Under the pieces are notes generated by a model, which saw only the letters and a program-made list of their open reading frames with translations, ran no database searches and was not told the origin of the DNA. This document shows, one piece after another, positions 8,962-17,855 of a stretch of DNA of 64,000 nt. This stretch comes from Eggerthellaceae bacterium (GTDB lineage Bacteria; Actinomycetota; Coriobacteriia; Coriobacteriales; Eggerthellaceae): positions 1 through 64,000 of the forward strand of contig WRIS01000003.1 in assembly GCA_009782615.1 (NCBI GenBank), read 5' to 3'. Within the stretch, counting starts at the first letter, position 1, and each line of letters starts with the position of its first letter. Position numbers and translations under genes: made by a program.

Positions 8962-9617
8962 GGGTTTCCCTTAGTAGAGCTTGTCTTGCAGCCCACCTTT
9001 GCAAAATTTCCTTGCAGAGAGTCTTGCGCAGCGCTTTCGCCTTGGTAGTTAAGTACGTCGGAGAGGCCCTCTAAGACATGCTCAGGCATACTGATGCGCT
9101 TCATCTTGCCGACTTTTGCCTGTTCGAGATGGAAGTCAAGTATCTTTTCGAGGGTGTTGAGCAAATGGTTAGCATCGTCTTTCCCAATGTATTCCAAGAG
9201 TTCCCCAAAAAATTCATCGCGCATGCGGTCGACGTCTTCGGCAATTTTGCTGCCGCGCGCAGTCAGGTTCAAAGACACCGCGCGCGAATCTTCGCTCATG
9301 CGCTCGCGAACAAGATAGCCCTTTTCTTCAAGGGCTTTGAGTGTTTGCGAAACGGCGCTGGGCGAATGCTGCAAACCCTTGGCAATGATGTGGGGTTGCA
9401 CGGGCGCGACGCCTGCTTTTTCGCTCATGCGGATAGCGATGAGAGCCGTAGCTTCCGAAGGCGTGACTCCCTCGGGCGCAATAAGCGGCATATAGTGTTC
9501 TTGCTTCATGCGATTCATCAGCGCAAACACTCGCTCTTTTATGTCTTTTGGTAAAGACGACACGCTGGTGTGTATCCTATCCGACGCCTGAATGTCGTGC
9601 GCCTTAGTATGTATCAA
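8952..9617 (-). CDS. MarR-family transcriptional regulator of the exporter operon
   Basis: 221 residues. The winged-helix core spans about 45-140: VTPSEATALIAIR, then the recognition helix SPSAVSQTLKALEEKGYL, then a wing with RERMSEDSRAVSLNLTARG. The C-terminal 60 residues extend past the usual MarR length of about 145. It is the first gene of a three-gene unit with the two exporter subunits and probably represses it until a ligand binds. The start is uncertain: the longest frame begins with TTG at 9617 without a clear ribosome site, and later GTG or ATG codons are possible. Confidence 0.8.
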   Translation of the reverse strand: MIHTKAHDIQASDRIHTSVSSLPKDIKERVFALMNRMKQEHYMPLIAPEGVTPSEATALIAIRMSEKAGVAPVQPHIIAKGLQHSPSAVSQTLKALEEKGYLVRERMSEDSRAVSLNLTARGSKIAEDVDRMRDEFFGELLEYIGKDDANHLLNTLEKILDFHLEQAKVGKMKRISMPEHVLEGLSDVLNYQGESAAQDSLQGNFAKVGCKTSSTKGNPCA

Positions 9618-9631
9618 TGGGGTAGCGATTG

Positions 9632-9652
9632 TTAAGTTGCTAAACTATATCA
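9632..9652 (-). promoter_or_regulatory. Possible MarR operator near the exporter promoter
   Basis: Just upstream of the marR-type gene the sequence GTTAAGTTGCTAAAC forms an imperfect inverted repeat within an AT-rich patch next to TATATCAC. Position and symmetry fit an autoregulatory MarR operator overlapping the promoter, but I have no family consensus that fixes it. Confidence 0.3.
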
Positions 9653-9696
9653 CGTTGCGCTCCCCTTCACAAAGTTTGCAAGAGAAAATTTGAATG

Positions 9697-9759
9697 CCGC
9701 CCTGCTTTGCCGCCCTACTTTGCGCCCTGCTTTGCCGCCCTACTTTGCGCCCTGCTTTG
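9697..9759. repeat. Tandem 12/13-bp repeat (C)CGCCCTRCTTTG, five copies
   Basis: Five consecutive units alternate between CGCCCTGCTTTG and CCGCCCTACTTTG in the gap between fdhD and the marR-type gene. The CTTTG and CCG elements echo the octamer array at 4061-4100 read on the other strand. No gene is visible in 9640-9819. Confidence 0.85.
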
Positions 9760-9819
9760 CAGCCCGCAGCGAAACATCCCCTTTGTAAGGACGAAGGTGG
9801 GCGGATTAAGGTGAAAGGA

Positions 9820-10566
9820 TTAATCGAGGATGCGGCGGTGATGCGAGAGAACCTGCATCGCGTTGTCGCGACACTTCCCCACTAAGGTAAGGTTTAAGGA
9901 TTCAGCAAGTTCGATGGCAGAATCGGTCGCGCTTTTATGCGACACCATAACCGAAACACCCGAATGAGCGGCCTTGAGCGCCATTTCGTAACTTATTCTT
10001 CCCGTGGTGAATAAAGCCATGTCTTGCATGACTATGCCATCGAGCCAGGCTTGCCCGATAAGTTTGTCCATTGCGTTGTGGCGCCCGACATCCTCGCGCA
10101 CGCACACCAACTTCCCGTTGTTGCCGATTCCGCAACCATGAACGCATTCCCCGCCATTGCGCTTGGGACTTACGGCACACAGTTGCTCCATCATCGCCAA
10201 CAAATCATCGGCAGCAAAGGTCAGAGTGCTGTCAGCGGAAATGAAGGGGGCACTGGGCGTTTTCTTGAGCAGGGCGGCTTCAACACAACCCGACGAAGTG
10301 ACGCGATGCAAAAGCGGTCTATCGTCAGCACAATCTTCATCACTTACCACATTTACCCAAGCAGCTTCAACGTTAGCATCAATAGTGCGCAGCTTTTGAC
10401 GGTCAGAAATCAACCCTTCAGCAAGTAAGAAGCCTACTGCCAATTCCGAAAGGTTTTCAGGCGTTCCTTGACTGATTGCCAGCGGCTTGTTGTTAAACAA
10501 TATCTGAATCGCCCGTTCACGAGACGATTCCTTAACATGGTGTTTTCTTTCGATAAGAACCGCCAT
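9820..10566 (-). CDS. fdhD: FdhD sulfurtransferase for formate dehydrogenase maturation
   Basis: 248 residues of the FdhD/NarQ family, which passes sulfur from a cysteine desulfurase to the molybdenum (or tungsten) cofactor of formate dehydrogenase. Conserved blocks are visible: ENLSELAVGFLLAEG (about 37-51), REDVGRHNAMDK (about 157-168) and TTGRISYEMALKAA. The family's CxxC sulfur-relay motif is not intact: the site reads SSGCVEAAL with one Cys (94), while two other cysteines sit at NGGECVHGC (141 and 145). The start is set by GAGGAATAGG overlapping the fdhE stop region 4 bp upstream. It is the last gene of the formate dehydrogenase operon. Confidence 0.88.
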   Translation of the reverse strand: MAVLIERKHHVKESSRERAIQILFNNKPLAISQGTPENLSELAVGFLLAEGLISDRQKLRTIDANVEAAWVNVVSDEDCADDRPLLHRVTSSGCVEAALLKKTPSAPFISADSTLTFAADDLLAMMEQLCAVSPKRNGGECVHGCGIGNNGKLVCVREDVGRHNAMDKLIGQAWLDGIVMQDMALFTTGRISYEMALKAAHSGVSVMVSHKSATDSAIELAESLNLTLVGKCRDNAMQVLSHHRRILD

Positions 10567-10570
10567 GTAC

Positions 10571-11488
10571 CTATTCCTCGCTATCTTTTTTCAGCTCGAA
10601 GCGGGGGTCATGGGCAAGTGCGTCCAAGGGTGCCATGACAATGTCTTCAACCTCAAAAGAGAAGGGCACTTCAAGAGATTCTTGGAATACAGTGCGCATG
10701 TAGGCCCCGCATTCATCGCACATATGCAGCCTGTGCGCATCGTCGCCCTCAATATGGTAATAGTGCAGGTGCTGTTGGTTGTTGGTTCCACACGTTGCGC
10801 AGCGAACCCGTTCGAATTCCCACGCTGTTCCACACGCAGAACAGTAGAGCAGGCGCCCGTTGCCTTGGTTTGATGGGGTCTCCCCTACAAAAGCAGCAAC
10901 CGCTTGACCTCCACAAGAAGGACAATACAAAGGCTTGGCATGGGTAGCGTTGCCTTTTTCGAGTACGCTTGCAAGGGACGTCATGAGGGCATGTGCCCCG
11001 TGTTCGAGGAAGGGTCGCAAAGCCAGCCCCAATACGATGACGGCCATTTCGGGTTGGAGAACCTCACCACTCAACGCGTGCGCCTGTGCGCAAAAATCCT
11101 GCGCATACGCAGACGGATTGCGCCCAGATTCTGCCACATCGGTCTTGTCAACAAGTTCGCGCCAATCAAAGGATTTCAGGCAGGCAGCTACGTTCTTTTC
11201 AAGCCCTGCCTTATCAACAAGATACTCAGCGATATCCTTGAGCGCTGACGCAAAGAGATCGGCGTCAAAACTTATGGGCGCTTGCGAAAAGAAGGGTTGT
11301 TCTTGCCAGTACCAATGCTCTGCCACTTCGGTATTGGGAAGTGCATAGGCGCTTTTTTTGGTGGCACTGTCAAGGTATTTATCCTGTATTTTCCAGATGC
11401 CGTCAAAGAGCATCAAACGGTTTAAGCCCGCTTCATCAAGACGGGCTTTGTAGGCTTCAGCGGCAAGATTTCTCTTTTTTTTGTTCAT
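10571..11488 (-). CDS. fdhE: FdhE-like formate dehydrogenase accessory protein
   Basis: 305 residues from the ATG at 11488, preferred over the ATG 6 nt earlier because AAAGG then has proper spacing. The C-terminal half carries the FdhE rubredoxin-like metal sites: CPSCGG, CSACGTAW, CATCG and CDECG (four CxxC pairs, about 190-270). FdhE is required for activity of respiratory formate dehydrogenases, probably acting on the catalytic subunit before or during Tat export. It follows fdnI after a 103-bp gap that holds a nested inverted repeat, and is followed 4 bp later by fdhD. Confidence 0.88.
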   Translation of the reverse strand: MNKKKRNLAAEAYKARLDEAGLNRLMLFDGIWKIQDKYLDSATKKSAYALPNTEVAEHWYWQEQPFFSQAPISFDADLFASALKDIAEYLVDKAGLEKNVAACLKSFDWRELVDKTDVAESGRNPSAYAQDFCAQAHALSGEVLQPEMAVIVLGLALRPFLEHGAHALMTSLASVLEKGNATHAKPLYCPSCGGQAVAAFVGETPSNQGNGRLLYCSACGTAWEFERVRCATCGTNNQQHLHYYHIEGDDAHRLHMCDECGAYMRTVFQESLEVPFSFEVEDIVMAPLDALAHDPRFELKKDSEE

Positions 11489-11514
11489 GCACATACCTTT
11501 ATTGTTCGAAGGGC

Positions 11515-11569
11515 TGAGACGACGGGGCGAACATTGTTCGCCCCTTATAACACTACGGGTATCGTCTCA
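11515..11569. repeat. Nested inverted repeat between fdnI and fdhE
   Basis: An inner perfect hairpin (9-bp arms GGGGCGAAC and GTTCGCCCC at 11524-11532 and 11536-11544, 3-nt loop) sits inside an outer 8-bp inverted repeat (TGAGACGA at 11515-11522 and TCGTCTCA at 11562-11569). No strong T-run follows on the minus strand. It could be an intercistronic RNA stabiliser or attenuator in the fdn operon, or an interspersed element. Confidence 0.7.
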
Positions 11570-11591
11570 ACACCTTAATCATCGTTTTGCG

Positions 11592-12287
11592 CTATGCGAC
11601 AACTTCTTCGTCATCAGTTATCTTTTCGCCTTTGTCAATTTCATCAACCGCCCAGTGGCCCCAGTGATACAGCGCGTCACTTTCTTCAACGTTGCCGTCA
11701 CCAAACATCAAGCGACGGGTTCCGCGATAGGGCTGGAAGATGCCCGCACCCAGATAGATGTGAGCAAGACCAAAGATAACCATCCACAAGAAAGCGATGT
11801 CGTGTATAAGACGCATCACAACCATCGTAGAGGCGCTCAACTCAGCGAATGACGTGCCTGCAAGCAGGAAAATACCGCTGATTGCCATAACAAGGACGCC
11901 CACAATCAAGGCGCCGTCGGCAACACGCTGCCCAGCTTTCACTTCATGCTGGTCGGGCATGTGTATCTTTTTGGGAGCCAACATATAGGGGATGAACTTT
12001 TTCATCCAGACGAAATCGTCTTTGTCCCATTTTGCGAAATAGTTATGGAACAGGTGTGCCACACCCTTTGGAGCAAGAATTGCGCTGATAAGCGGAACAA
12101 GGATGATAATAACACCCAAGATGCGATGCGCTCTTCGAATCATAAGAACCACGTGGGGCGGAACAGCTGTCGTCAGGGCTGGAACGAACACGAACAAGCC
12201 AGTTATAGCCAAAAGGATACAGCTTACGGCCACCGTGCCGTGAGTAATACGTGTCTGGAGGGTATGCCTCTTAATATAACGAGTCAT
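11592..12287 (-). CDS. fdnI: Formate dehydrogenase cytochrome b subunit
   Basis: 231-residue integral membrane subunit that takes electrons from the iron-sulfur subunit to the quinone pool. Four hydrophobic segments are visible (about 15-37, 50-72, 122-142, 158-182). Histidines at 16, 54, 162 and 176 occupy the places of the heme b ligands in FdnI-type cytochromes. The C-terminal tail is charged and cytoplasmic. GAGGAATAATC precedes the ATG, and the gene begins 3 nt beyond the fdnH stop. Confidence 0.9.
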   Translation of the reverse strand: MTRYIKRHTLQTRITHGTVAVSCILLAITGLFVFVPALTTAVPPHVVLMIRRAHRILGVIIILVPLISAILAPKGVAHLFHNYFAKWDKDDFVWMKKFIPYMLAPKKIHMPDQHEVKAGQRVADGALIVGVLVMAISGIFLLAGTSFAELSASTMVVMRLIHDIAFLWMVIFGLAHIYLGAGIFQPYRGTRRLMFGDGNVEESDALYHWGHWAVDEIDKGEKITDDEEVVA

Positions 12288-12289
12288 GA

Positions 12290-13159
12290 TTATTCCTCGC
12301 TTTCCACATCGATATGGCGCACGATTTCACCCGTATCCATATCAACAACGTCATGTGCAGCCTCGTCATAATGAAGAGTATCGCGCTTATAGCCAATACC
12401 AGTTAAGAAAGACAAGCCCAAACCAGCAACGATAGCTGCCGCGCCAATACCCGTGAGCGGCTTCATAAGACCCAGTATGTCAACAACTTGGTTAATCTGG
12501 GGATTCTCAGGTAATCCAGCAGCATCTAAGCCATATTTTTCCACCATAATAACGTGGAGTCCGTCCAGTTCGTTTTCACCATAGACGACTGCTTTGTCAT
12601 AGCCTTTTGCCTTGAGCAAAGCAACGCGCTCATGGGCAATAGCAAGCATTTCTTCGCGGTCGCCGAACTTCAACGCGCCAGGCTGGCAGGTTTTAACGCA
12701 CGCAGGAGCACGCCCTTGCTCGACGCGGTCGAGACACCCCGTGCACTTGTTGATTGTTTTTTCGGGCCCATAGTGCTGCGGAACGCCGAAAGGACACGCG
12801 CTGGCGCAATACTTGCACCCGACACATTTTTCTGCGGAAACGGCAACAAAACCAGTTTCAGCATCAACATGGAGTGCCCCCGAAGGACACACCGCAACAC
12901 AACCAGGGTTCACACAATGCATACAGCTTCTGCGGTTAAACGCCCATTCAACACCCTTGCTGCCACCTGCCGCTTCATCAAATCTGATGAGCAGACGCGT
13001 GTCGCCATTCAATTCTGGAGGAGACTGATACGAACCAGTACAGCTCACAGCGTTTTTCTCCAGCGGAGAGGGCAGCCCGTTCCAGCATTTGCAGGCGGAC
13101 TGACAACCCTTACAAGCAGAACAGCGTGAAGAGTCATAAAGGATTGCTACATCTGTCAT
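12290..13159 (-). CDS. fdnH: Formate dehydrogenase iron-sulfur subunit
   Basis: 289 residues from the ATG at 13159 (AGGGGG lies 9 nt upstream; an in-frame GTG 9 nt earlier is too close). Four cysteine clusters mark four 4Fe-4S centres: CSACKGCQSACKCW, CMHCVNPGCVAVCPSGA, CVGCKYCASACPFG and CTGCLDR...CVKTCQPGA. A single C-terminal hydrophobic helix (LTGIGAAAIVAGLGLSFLTG) anchors the subunit to the membrane next to the cytochrome b subunit, as in formate dehydrogenase-N. It relays electrons from the molybdenum subunit to heme. Confidence 0.93.
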   Translation of the reverse strand: MTDVAILYDSSRCSACKGCQSACKCWNGLPSPLEKNAVSCTGSYQSPPELNGDTRLLIRFDEAAGGSKGVEWAFNRRSCMHCVNPGCVAVCPSGALHVDAETGFVAVSAEKCVGCKYCASACPFGVPQHYGPEKTINKCTGCLDRVEQGRAPACVKTCQPGALKFGDREEMLAIAHERVALLKAKGYDKAVVYGENELDGLHVIMVEKYGLDAAGLPENPQINQVVDILGLMKPLTGIGAAAIVAGLGLSFLTGIGYKRDTLHYDEAAHDVVDMDTGEIVRHIDVESEE

Positions 13160-13173
13160 ATTCTTCACACCCC

Positions 13174-16100
13174 CTAAATCTTTTCGATATCGATAAGAAA
13201 TGCCTTGTATTCAGGTATGAAGCAGTTCGGATCACCAACGTTGGGCGCAAGGTCGTTGACCATGTCTCCCGTAGAAATCTCTCCTGCCCATCCCCAGTGA
13301 TGAACCATACCAGCCTGATGAACCGTTTCGCCATTGACCATGAGGGGCTTTAGGCGGCAGGTAACAAAGGCGTTCAAGACGACTGAGCCGCGGTTGTTAA
13401 ATACCCGAACTTCATCACCGTTTTCGATGCCTTTTTCCTGCGCCAATTCCTCAGAAATTTCGACGAACTGCGAAGGCATCGCTTCAACCAGCACAGGGCA
13501 GCTGCGCGTTTGGGAACCCGTCTGCCAGTGCTCAACCACCGAATAGGTGGTGACCGCAATGGGATATTCTTCCTTGCTACCTTGCTGAACCGATTTGTGT
13601 TCGGTAAAGCGTATGCACGGAGAATTTTGTCGCCCATTGAGAACGTTTTGGGTGGGAGATTCGAAAGGTTCGTAGTGTTCTGGTGTCGGCATATCCATGC
13701 TCGAAATCATTAAACGGGCATTTTGCTCCCAGTTCATGAAGAATGCCTTATTATTGGGCGGAACTGGAGTCACCGTACCATCACTTGCCTTAGTAGAAGC
13801 AACGAAGTCAGGAACGTCGTTGCTTTCCCACTTCTCACCCGTCCATTTAACGAGCATCCGCTCTTCGTTCCAAGGCTTGCCCTCGGCGTCAGCCGACGCA
13901 CGATTATAAACAATGCGCCTGTTGAGCGGCCAGGCATACGCCCAGTCTTGGTAAAGACCCAAGTTGCCCTTATCTTCAGTCCCTCTTGCGCCAACGCGTT
14001 GCTGCGCGGGGTCGAGGGGTGCATCGTTATTAGCGTAGTAGCCAGCATATATCCACAAAGCGCACGAAGTCGAGCCGTCCGCCTTAAGGTCGCCAAAGGT
14101 GGTCAGGAGGTTTTTATCCTCTACGGTGTATCCGTTAAGCGCCTGTGCTATCGCGCGGGCATCAATCTTGCCGTCGATATAATAATCCCACTTCATATTC
14201 AAAATGGGCTCAGGATTAGCGCCACCCTCAGCCTGGTAAAGACCGACAATCTCTTTCCACAAAAGATCGCATATATCAAGATCGCTCTTTGCTTGGTCAT
14301 AAGGCTCAACCACTTGGTAGCGCCATTGCAACCAGCGCCCAGAATTGACTACCGTACCTGGCTTTTCAAAAATGAGTGCCGCGGGCAAAAGATAGACTTC
14401 CGTGTCGATGGTGGCAGGGTCAAGGTCGGGGGCCTTCCAAAATGAAGCAGTTTCCGTTTCAACACAGTCAACGCAAACCATCCATTCAAGTTTCGACATT
14501 GCCTCACGGGCGAACTTCGTATTCGGAGCTGAAGATGCAGGGTTTTGACCCCAGAGCCAATAGCCCTTGACGCGTCCCGTATCCATATGGTCAAAGGTTG
14601 ATATGATGGACAAATCAGCATCTGAACCAATTTTTGGTAGCCAGTCATAGCCGAAATCGTTTTCGACCGTAGCGTTTTCGCCAAACCATTCTTTCAACGC
14701 GGAAATGAAGAATTTCGGCTTGTTGGTGTAGTAACCATCGCTTGCCGTTTCTACTTCCATCCAGGTACGCAGGTCAGGATACTTTTGCACGGTCGGCCAT
14801 TTCATGTAGCCAGGGAAATCGAAAACGAGCATCGCCATATCGGTCGCGCCCTGAACGTTCGGCTCACCGCGCAGCGCGTTAACGCCGCCACCTGCAAGCC
14901 CAACATTGCCCAACAAAAGTTGAACAAGGCTGAGTGCGCGCGTGTTTTGCGCGCCATAGTGGTGCTGCGTTTGCCCGAGAGCGTACATGATGCTTCCCGA
15001 TTTATCAGGAGCGCCCGTTGCGCAATAGGTTTTGTACACCAGTTCAAGCGTCTCTTTGTCCATGCCGCAGATAGCACATACGGTATCGATGTCATAGCGC
15101 TCATAGTGTTTTTTGAATACCTGGAATACGCACTGAGGATCTTCAAGAGTCGGATCCTTTTTGGGAACCTTGTTGGCGGGAGGGGTAAACTCAGGAACCC
15201 CTTCAGCGGTTGTCCAGGCGAAGGGACCACCAGTAGCCGTATTCGGCTCAACCACTTCAGCAGTTTGATAACCCCAGGTTGTTGTTGTGTAAGACTTCTT
15301 CGCTTCGTCCCATCCTGAGAACAGCCCCGTGTCAACGTCGAAGTTGAAGTCGGGGTCGATGAGATAAGAAGCGTTGGTGTAGTTGACCACATATTCTGTT
15401 TGCATGAGATTGTTTTGAATGATGTAGTTAAACATGCCACCATAAAAAGCGATATCGGTACCTGCGCGAATCGGAGAATAGATATCCGCACAAGCAGCAG
15501 AACGGGTATAGCGCGGATCGACTACAATCCACGTGGCACCTTTGTCGAGTGCTTTTTGTACCCATTTAGAACTAATCGGGTGATTCTCAACATTGTTGGA
15601 ACCACAAGTTAAAAAGACATCAGCGTTCTGAAGATCGCACCAGTGGTTCGTCATCGAACCGCGACCGAATGTGGGTGCCAGACCGGCAACCGTGGGGCTG
15701 TGTCAAACTCGGGCTTGGTTATCGAGGGCAACGATACCAAGCGTTCTCATGATTTTGACGATGCCGTATTCTTCTTCAGAGTGTTGCTGAGAACCGCCAA
15801 GGCTTGCCATGCCGTCACAACGGTTGGCGATTACTCCCTGATCCATTTCAACAAACGTCGTGTCGCGGGTATCTTTCACCCTGCGCGCGATAGAAGCAAT
15901 TGCTTCATCCCAAGATATTTCTTCCCAAGCTGAAGCGCCTGGTTTGCGAACTCTTGGTCGCGTAACACGATTCGGATTAGGAATTACCTTGCGTGTTTTC
16001 TCGTCGACGACATTGCGCAGCTGAAACATTGATGCTCCCTTGGCGCATAGCCCTCCTTGGTTGATAGGATGATCAGGATCACCTTCAACGCTGATAAGCT

Positions 16101-16302
16101 CTCCGTCACGTGCTGAACACAGGGAACCACAACCACCTGAACAGTAACAACAAATACTAGTGTACTCTTCGGTGTTGACCAGTTTCCATTCGGGATCTGC
16201 ATCAAGTGCAAATGCCTCGGACTGGTTTGTCAACCCATATGCCAGACTGGTGGCGAAGGCTAGCCCAGTGGCTTTTAGAAAGCCCCGTCGCGTTGTCTGC
16301 AT
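13174..16302 (-). CDS. fdnG: Formate dehydrogenase alpha subunit, selenocysteine-containing, Tat-exported
   Basis: 1042 residues when the in-frame TGA at 15703-15705 is read as selenocysteine (residue 200). The surrounding sequence NQARV-Sec-HSPTVAGLAPTFG matches the active site of formate dehydrogenase-N. The protein begins with a twin-arginine signal (TTRRGFLKATGLAFATSLA), so the active site faces outside the membrane. It continues with a 4Fe-4S motif (CCYCSGGCGSLC...LCAKG) and the molybdopterin-binding domains. It oxidises formate to CO2. The start is the ATG at 16302 with GAAGGGAG upstream. Conventional gene finding would split it into 13174-15654 and 15703-16368. Confidence 0.95.
15674..15691 (-). 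promoter_or_regulatory. Bacterial SECIS hairpin of fdnG
   Basis: On the mRNA strand, 11 nt after the UGA, GGUUGCCGGUCUGGCACC folds as GGU/ACC, a bulged U, GCC/GGC and an apical GGUCU loop. The bulged U and GGUCU loop are the features SelB recognises in the Escherichia coli formate dehydrogenase SECIS. Confidence 0.85.
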
Positions 16303-16765
16303 AGACAACTCCCTTCTTTCCTTTGTCCTTCGGTACCTGTTTTCAAGTACCGCTGCTTTTCGGCGCACAAACGAAATCTCTCAATACGAGGAGTAAGGCT
16401 CTCTTTAAGAAATTTTCCACCTCGTGCACCTGCCATTTTACCTGCAAAAACCTCGCATCAGTTGCTCAATCCAAGTTTTTACAGGAACTTTCCCCATTCT
16501 TTTCGCGAAGGTTCATGGCAGGAGTATCCTAAGACAGGGCGACGCTTTAGCCCGCGGGAGCAGTCTTTTTGATTGGTGAACGGCATCATATTCCGAAGGA
16601 CGGCTTTTCCCCTTGCCGCCAACGGTAGAATCTCGCCAATAAGCGGTATCTTACCTGTTCAATAGAGTCCTGTGGATTACAATGCGCAGAAGTTTATTAG
16701 TAAGGCATGCGCTACAATAAGGCACGTGAGTAAAATCGTGTGAGGACACAAGGAGGTGAGCACCG
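16303..16765. promoter_or_regulatory. Divergent intergenic region between fdnG and selD
   Basis: About 460 bp without a gene. It must hold the leftward fdn promoter and the rightward sel promoter. A TACAAT (16713-16718), suitable as a -10 box for selD, lies about 50 nt before its start; a convincing -35 is not seen. The short inverted repeat GGTACCTG...CAAGTACC near 16333-16352 lies just upstream of fdnG and could be an operator or leader hairpin. I recognise no riboswitch. Confidence 0.4.
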
Positions 16766-17824
16766 TTGAGCGAAATCGAACGCATCCGCCTGACGCGTTT
16801 AACGTCTAAAGGGGGTTGAGCAGCCAAGTGGGGTCCGGGAGACCTCGAACACATACTAGCCTCCATCACGCCGCTATGCGCACCCGATATGCTTTTGGGC
16901 TTTGAAACTGGTGACGATGCTGCCGTCTATCAACTCAGCGACAACCTTGCCGCCGTGCTTACGGTTGATTTTTTCACCCCTATTGTTGACGACCCCTATC
17001 TTTTCGGACGCATCGCCGCTGCCAACGCCTTAAGCGACATCTACGCCATGGGCGCTGAACCAAAAATCGCGCTTAATCTTCTTGCCCTTGATAGCACCTT
17101 GGGTACTGATTTGGCAGAAATGATTCTTCGGGGTGGCGCCGACATAGCACGGGAAGCGGGAGTAGTGCTTGCAGGTGGGCATACCATTGATGACGCTGAA
17201 CCGAAGTACGGACTTACCGTATTTGGTACGGCTCACCCCGATGCCATCATAAAAAATAGCGGGGCGAAGCCGCACGATGTGCTCTACCTCACCAAGCCGC
17301 TTGGTACGGGGATTATGACTACGGCACTGAATGCGGGGAAAGTTGCAGAAGCTAGCCTTGGCGCGGTCTTTGATTCGATGCAACAACTCAACGCAAGGGC
17401 TGCACAAGCCATGAAAGAAGCTCATGTTCATGCGGCTACCGATATCACAGGCTTTGGTTTTGCGGGGCATCTTCACGAAATGCTTGTTGCAAGTAATTGT
17501 GGTGCTTGTCTTACTTGGAATGCGATTCCTTTGTTTGAAGGAGTAAAGGAACTCGCAGAGCAAGGGTGTTGTCCTGGGAGATGCGAAGTCATTAAAAACC
17601 ATGTGGGCGCCTCTATTTTCTTCGAAAACCTCTCTGAAAAAGATTGCGATACCCGCATGAAAATTTTGTGCGACCCCCAAACCAGCGGAGGACTCTTGAT
17701 AGCAGTTGACCCGCGCCATCAAGAACTGTTTGAACAGTTGTATAAAAAATATTGCGGAATCGGCATCGCTCCTATCGGTGCGATAACCGACAAAAATCCC
17801 CGCACGATAACTTTTGTCGATTAA
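16766..17824 (+). CDS. selD: Selenophosphate synthase SelD, itself a selenoprotein
   Basis: 352 residues when started at the TTG at 16766 (AGGAGG 9 nt upstream) and read through the in-frame TGA at 16817-16819 as selenocysteine 18. The N-terminus reads LTSKGG-Sec-AAKWGPGDL, the catalytic site of SelD, where Sec or Cys attacks selenide. The rest shows the PurM/AIR-synthase fold: ETGDDAAVY, LTVDFFTPIVDDP, ANALSDIYAMGA and a C-terminal DPQTSGGLL. It makes selenophosphate from selenide and ATP, the selenium donor for SelA. An ORF caller would start at 16889 and lose the active site. It heads selD-selA-selB. Confidence 0.93.
16828..16846 (+). promoter_or_regulatory. Candidate SECIS hairpin of selD
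   Basis: Ten nt after the UGA, GGGGUC (16830-16835) pairs with GACCUC (16841-16846) around a CGGGA loop, with one G-U pair. A distal GUG/CAC pairing could extend it. Position and size fit a bacterial SECIS, but the loop differs from the GGUCU loop of the fdnG element. Confidence 0.6.
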
Positions 17825-17855
17825 GGTATGCACGCCATGACTCGAAAGGTGTTTC

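Noticed and set aside
13723-14445. 240-codon plus-strand open frame
   Set aside because: Antisense shadow within fdnG; no ribosome site and no domain.
15703-15705. Stop codon splitting the formate dehydrogenase alpha subunit, which could be read as a pseudogene
   Set aside because: The TGA falls exactly at the selenocysteine site of formate dehydrogenase-N, is followed by a canonical SECIS hairpin, and the full Sec machinery is adjacent.
16369-16650. Search for a molybdenum-cofactor or similar riboswitch upstream of fdnG
   Set aside because: Some GC-rich segments could pair, but none matches a conserved riboswitch core that I can recognise.
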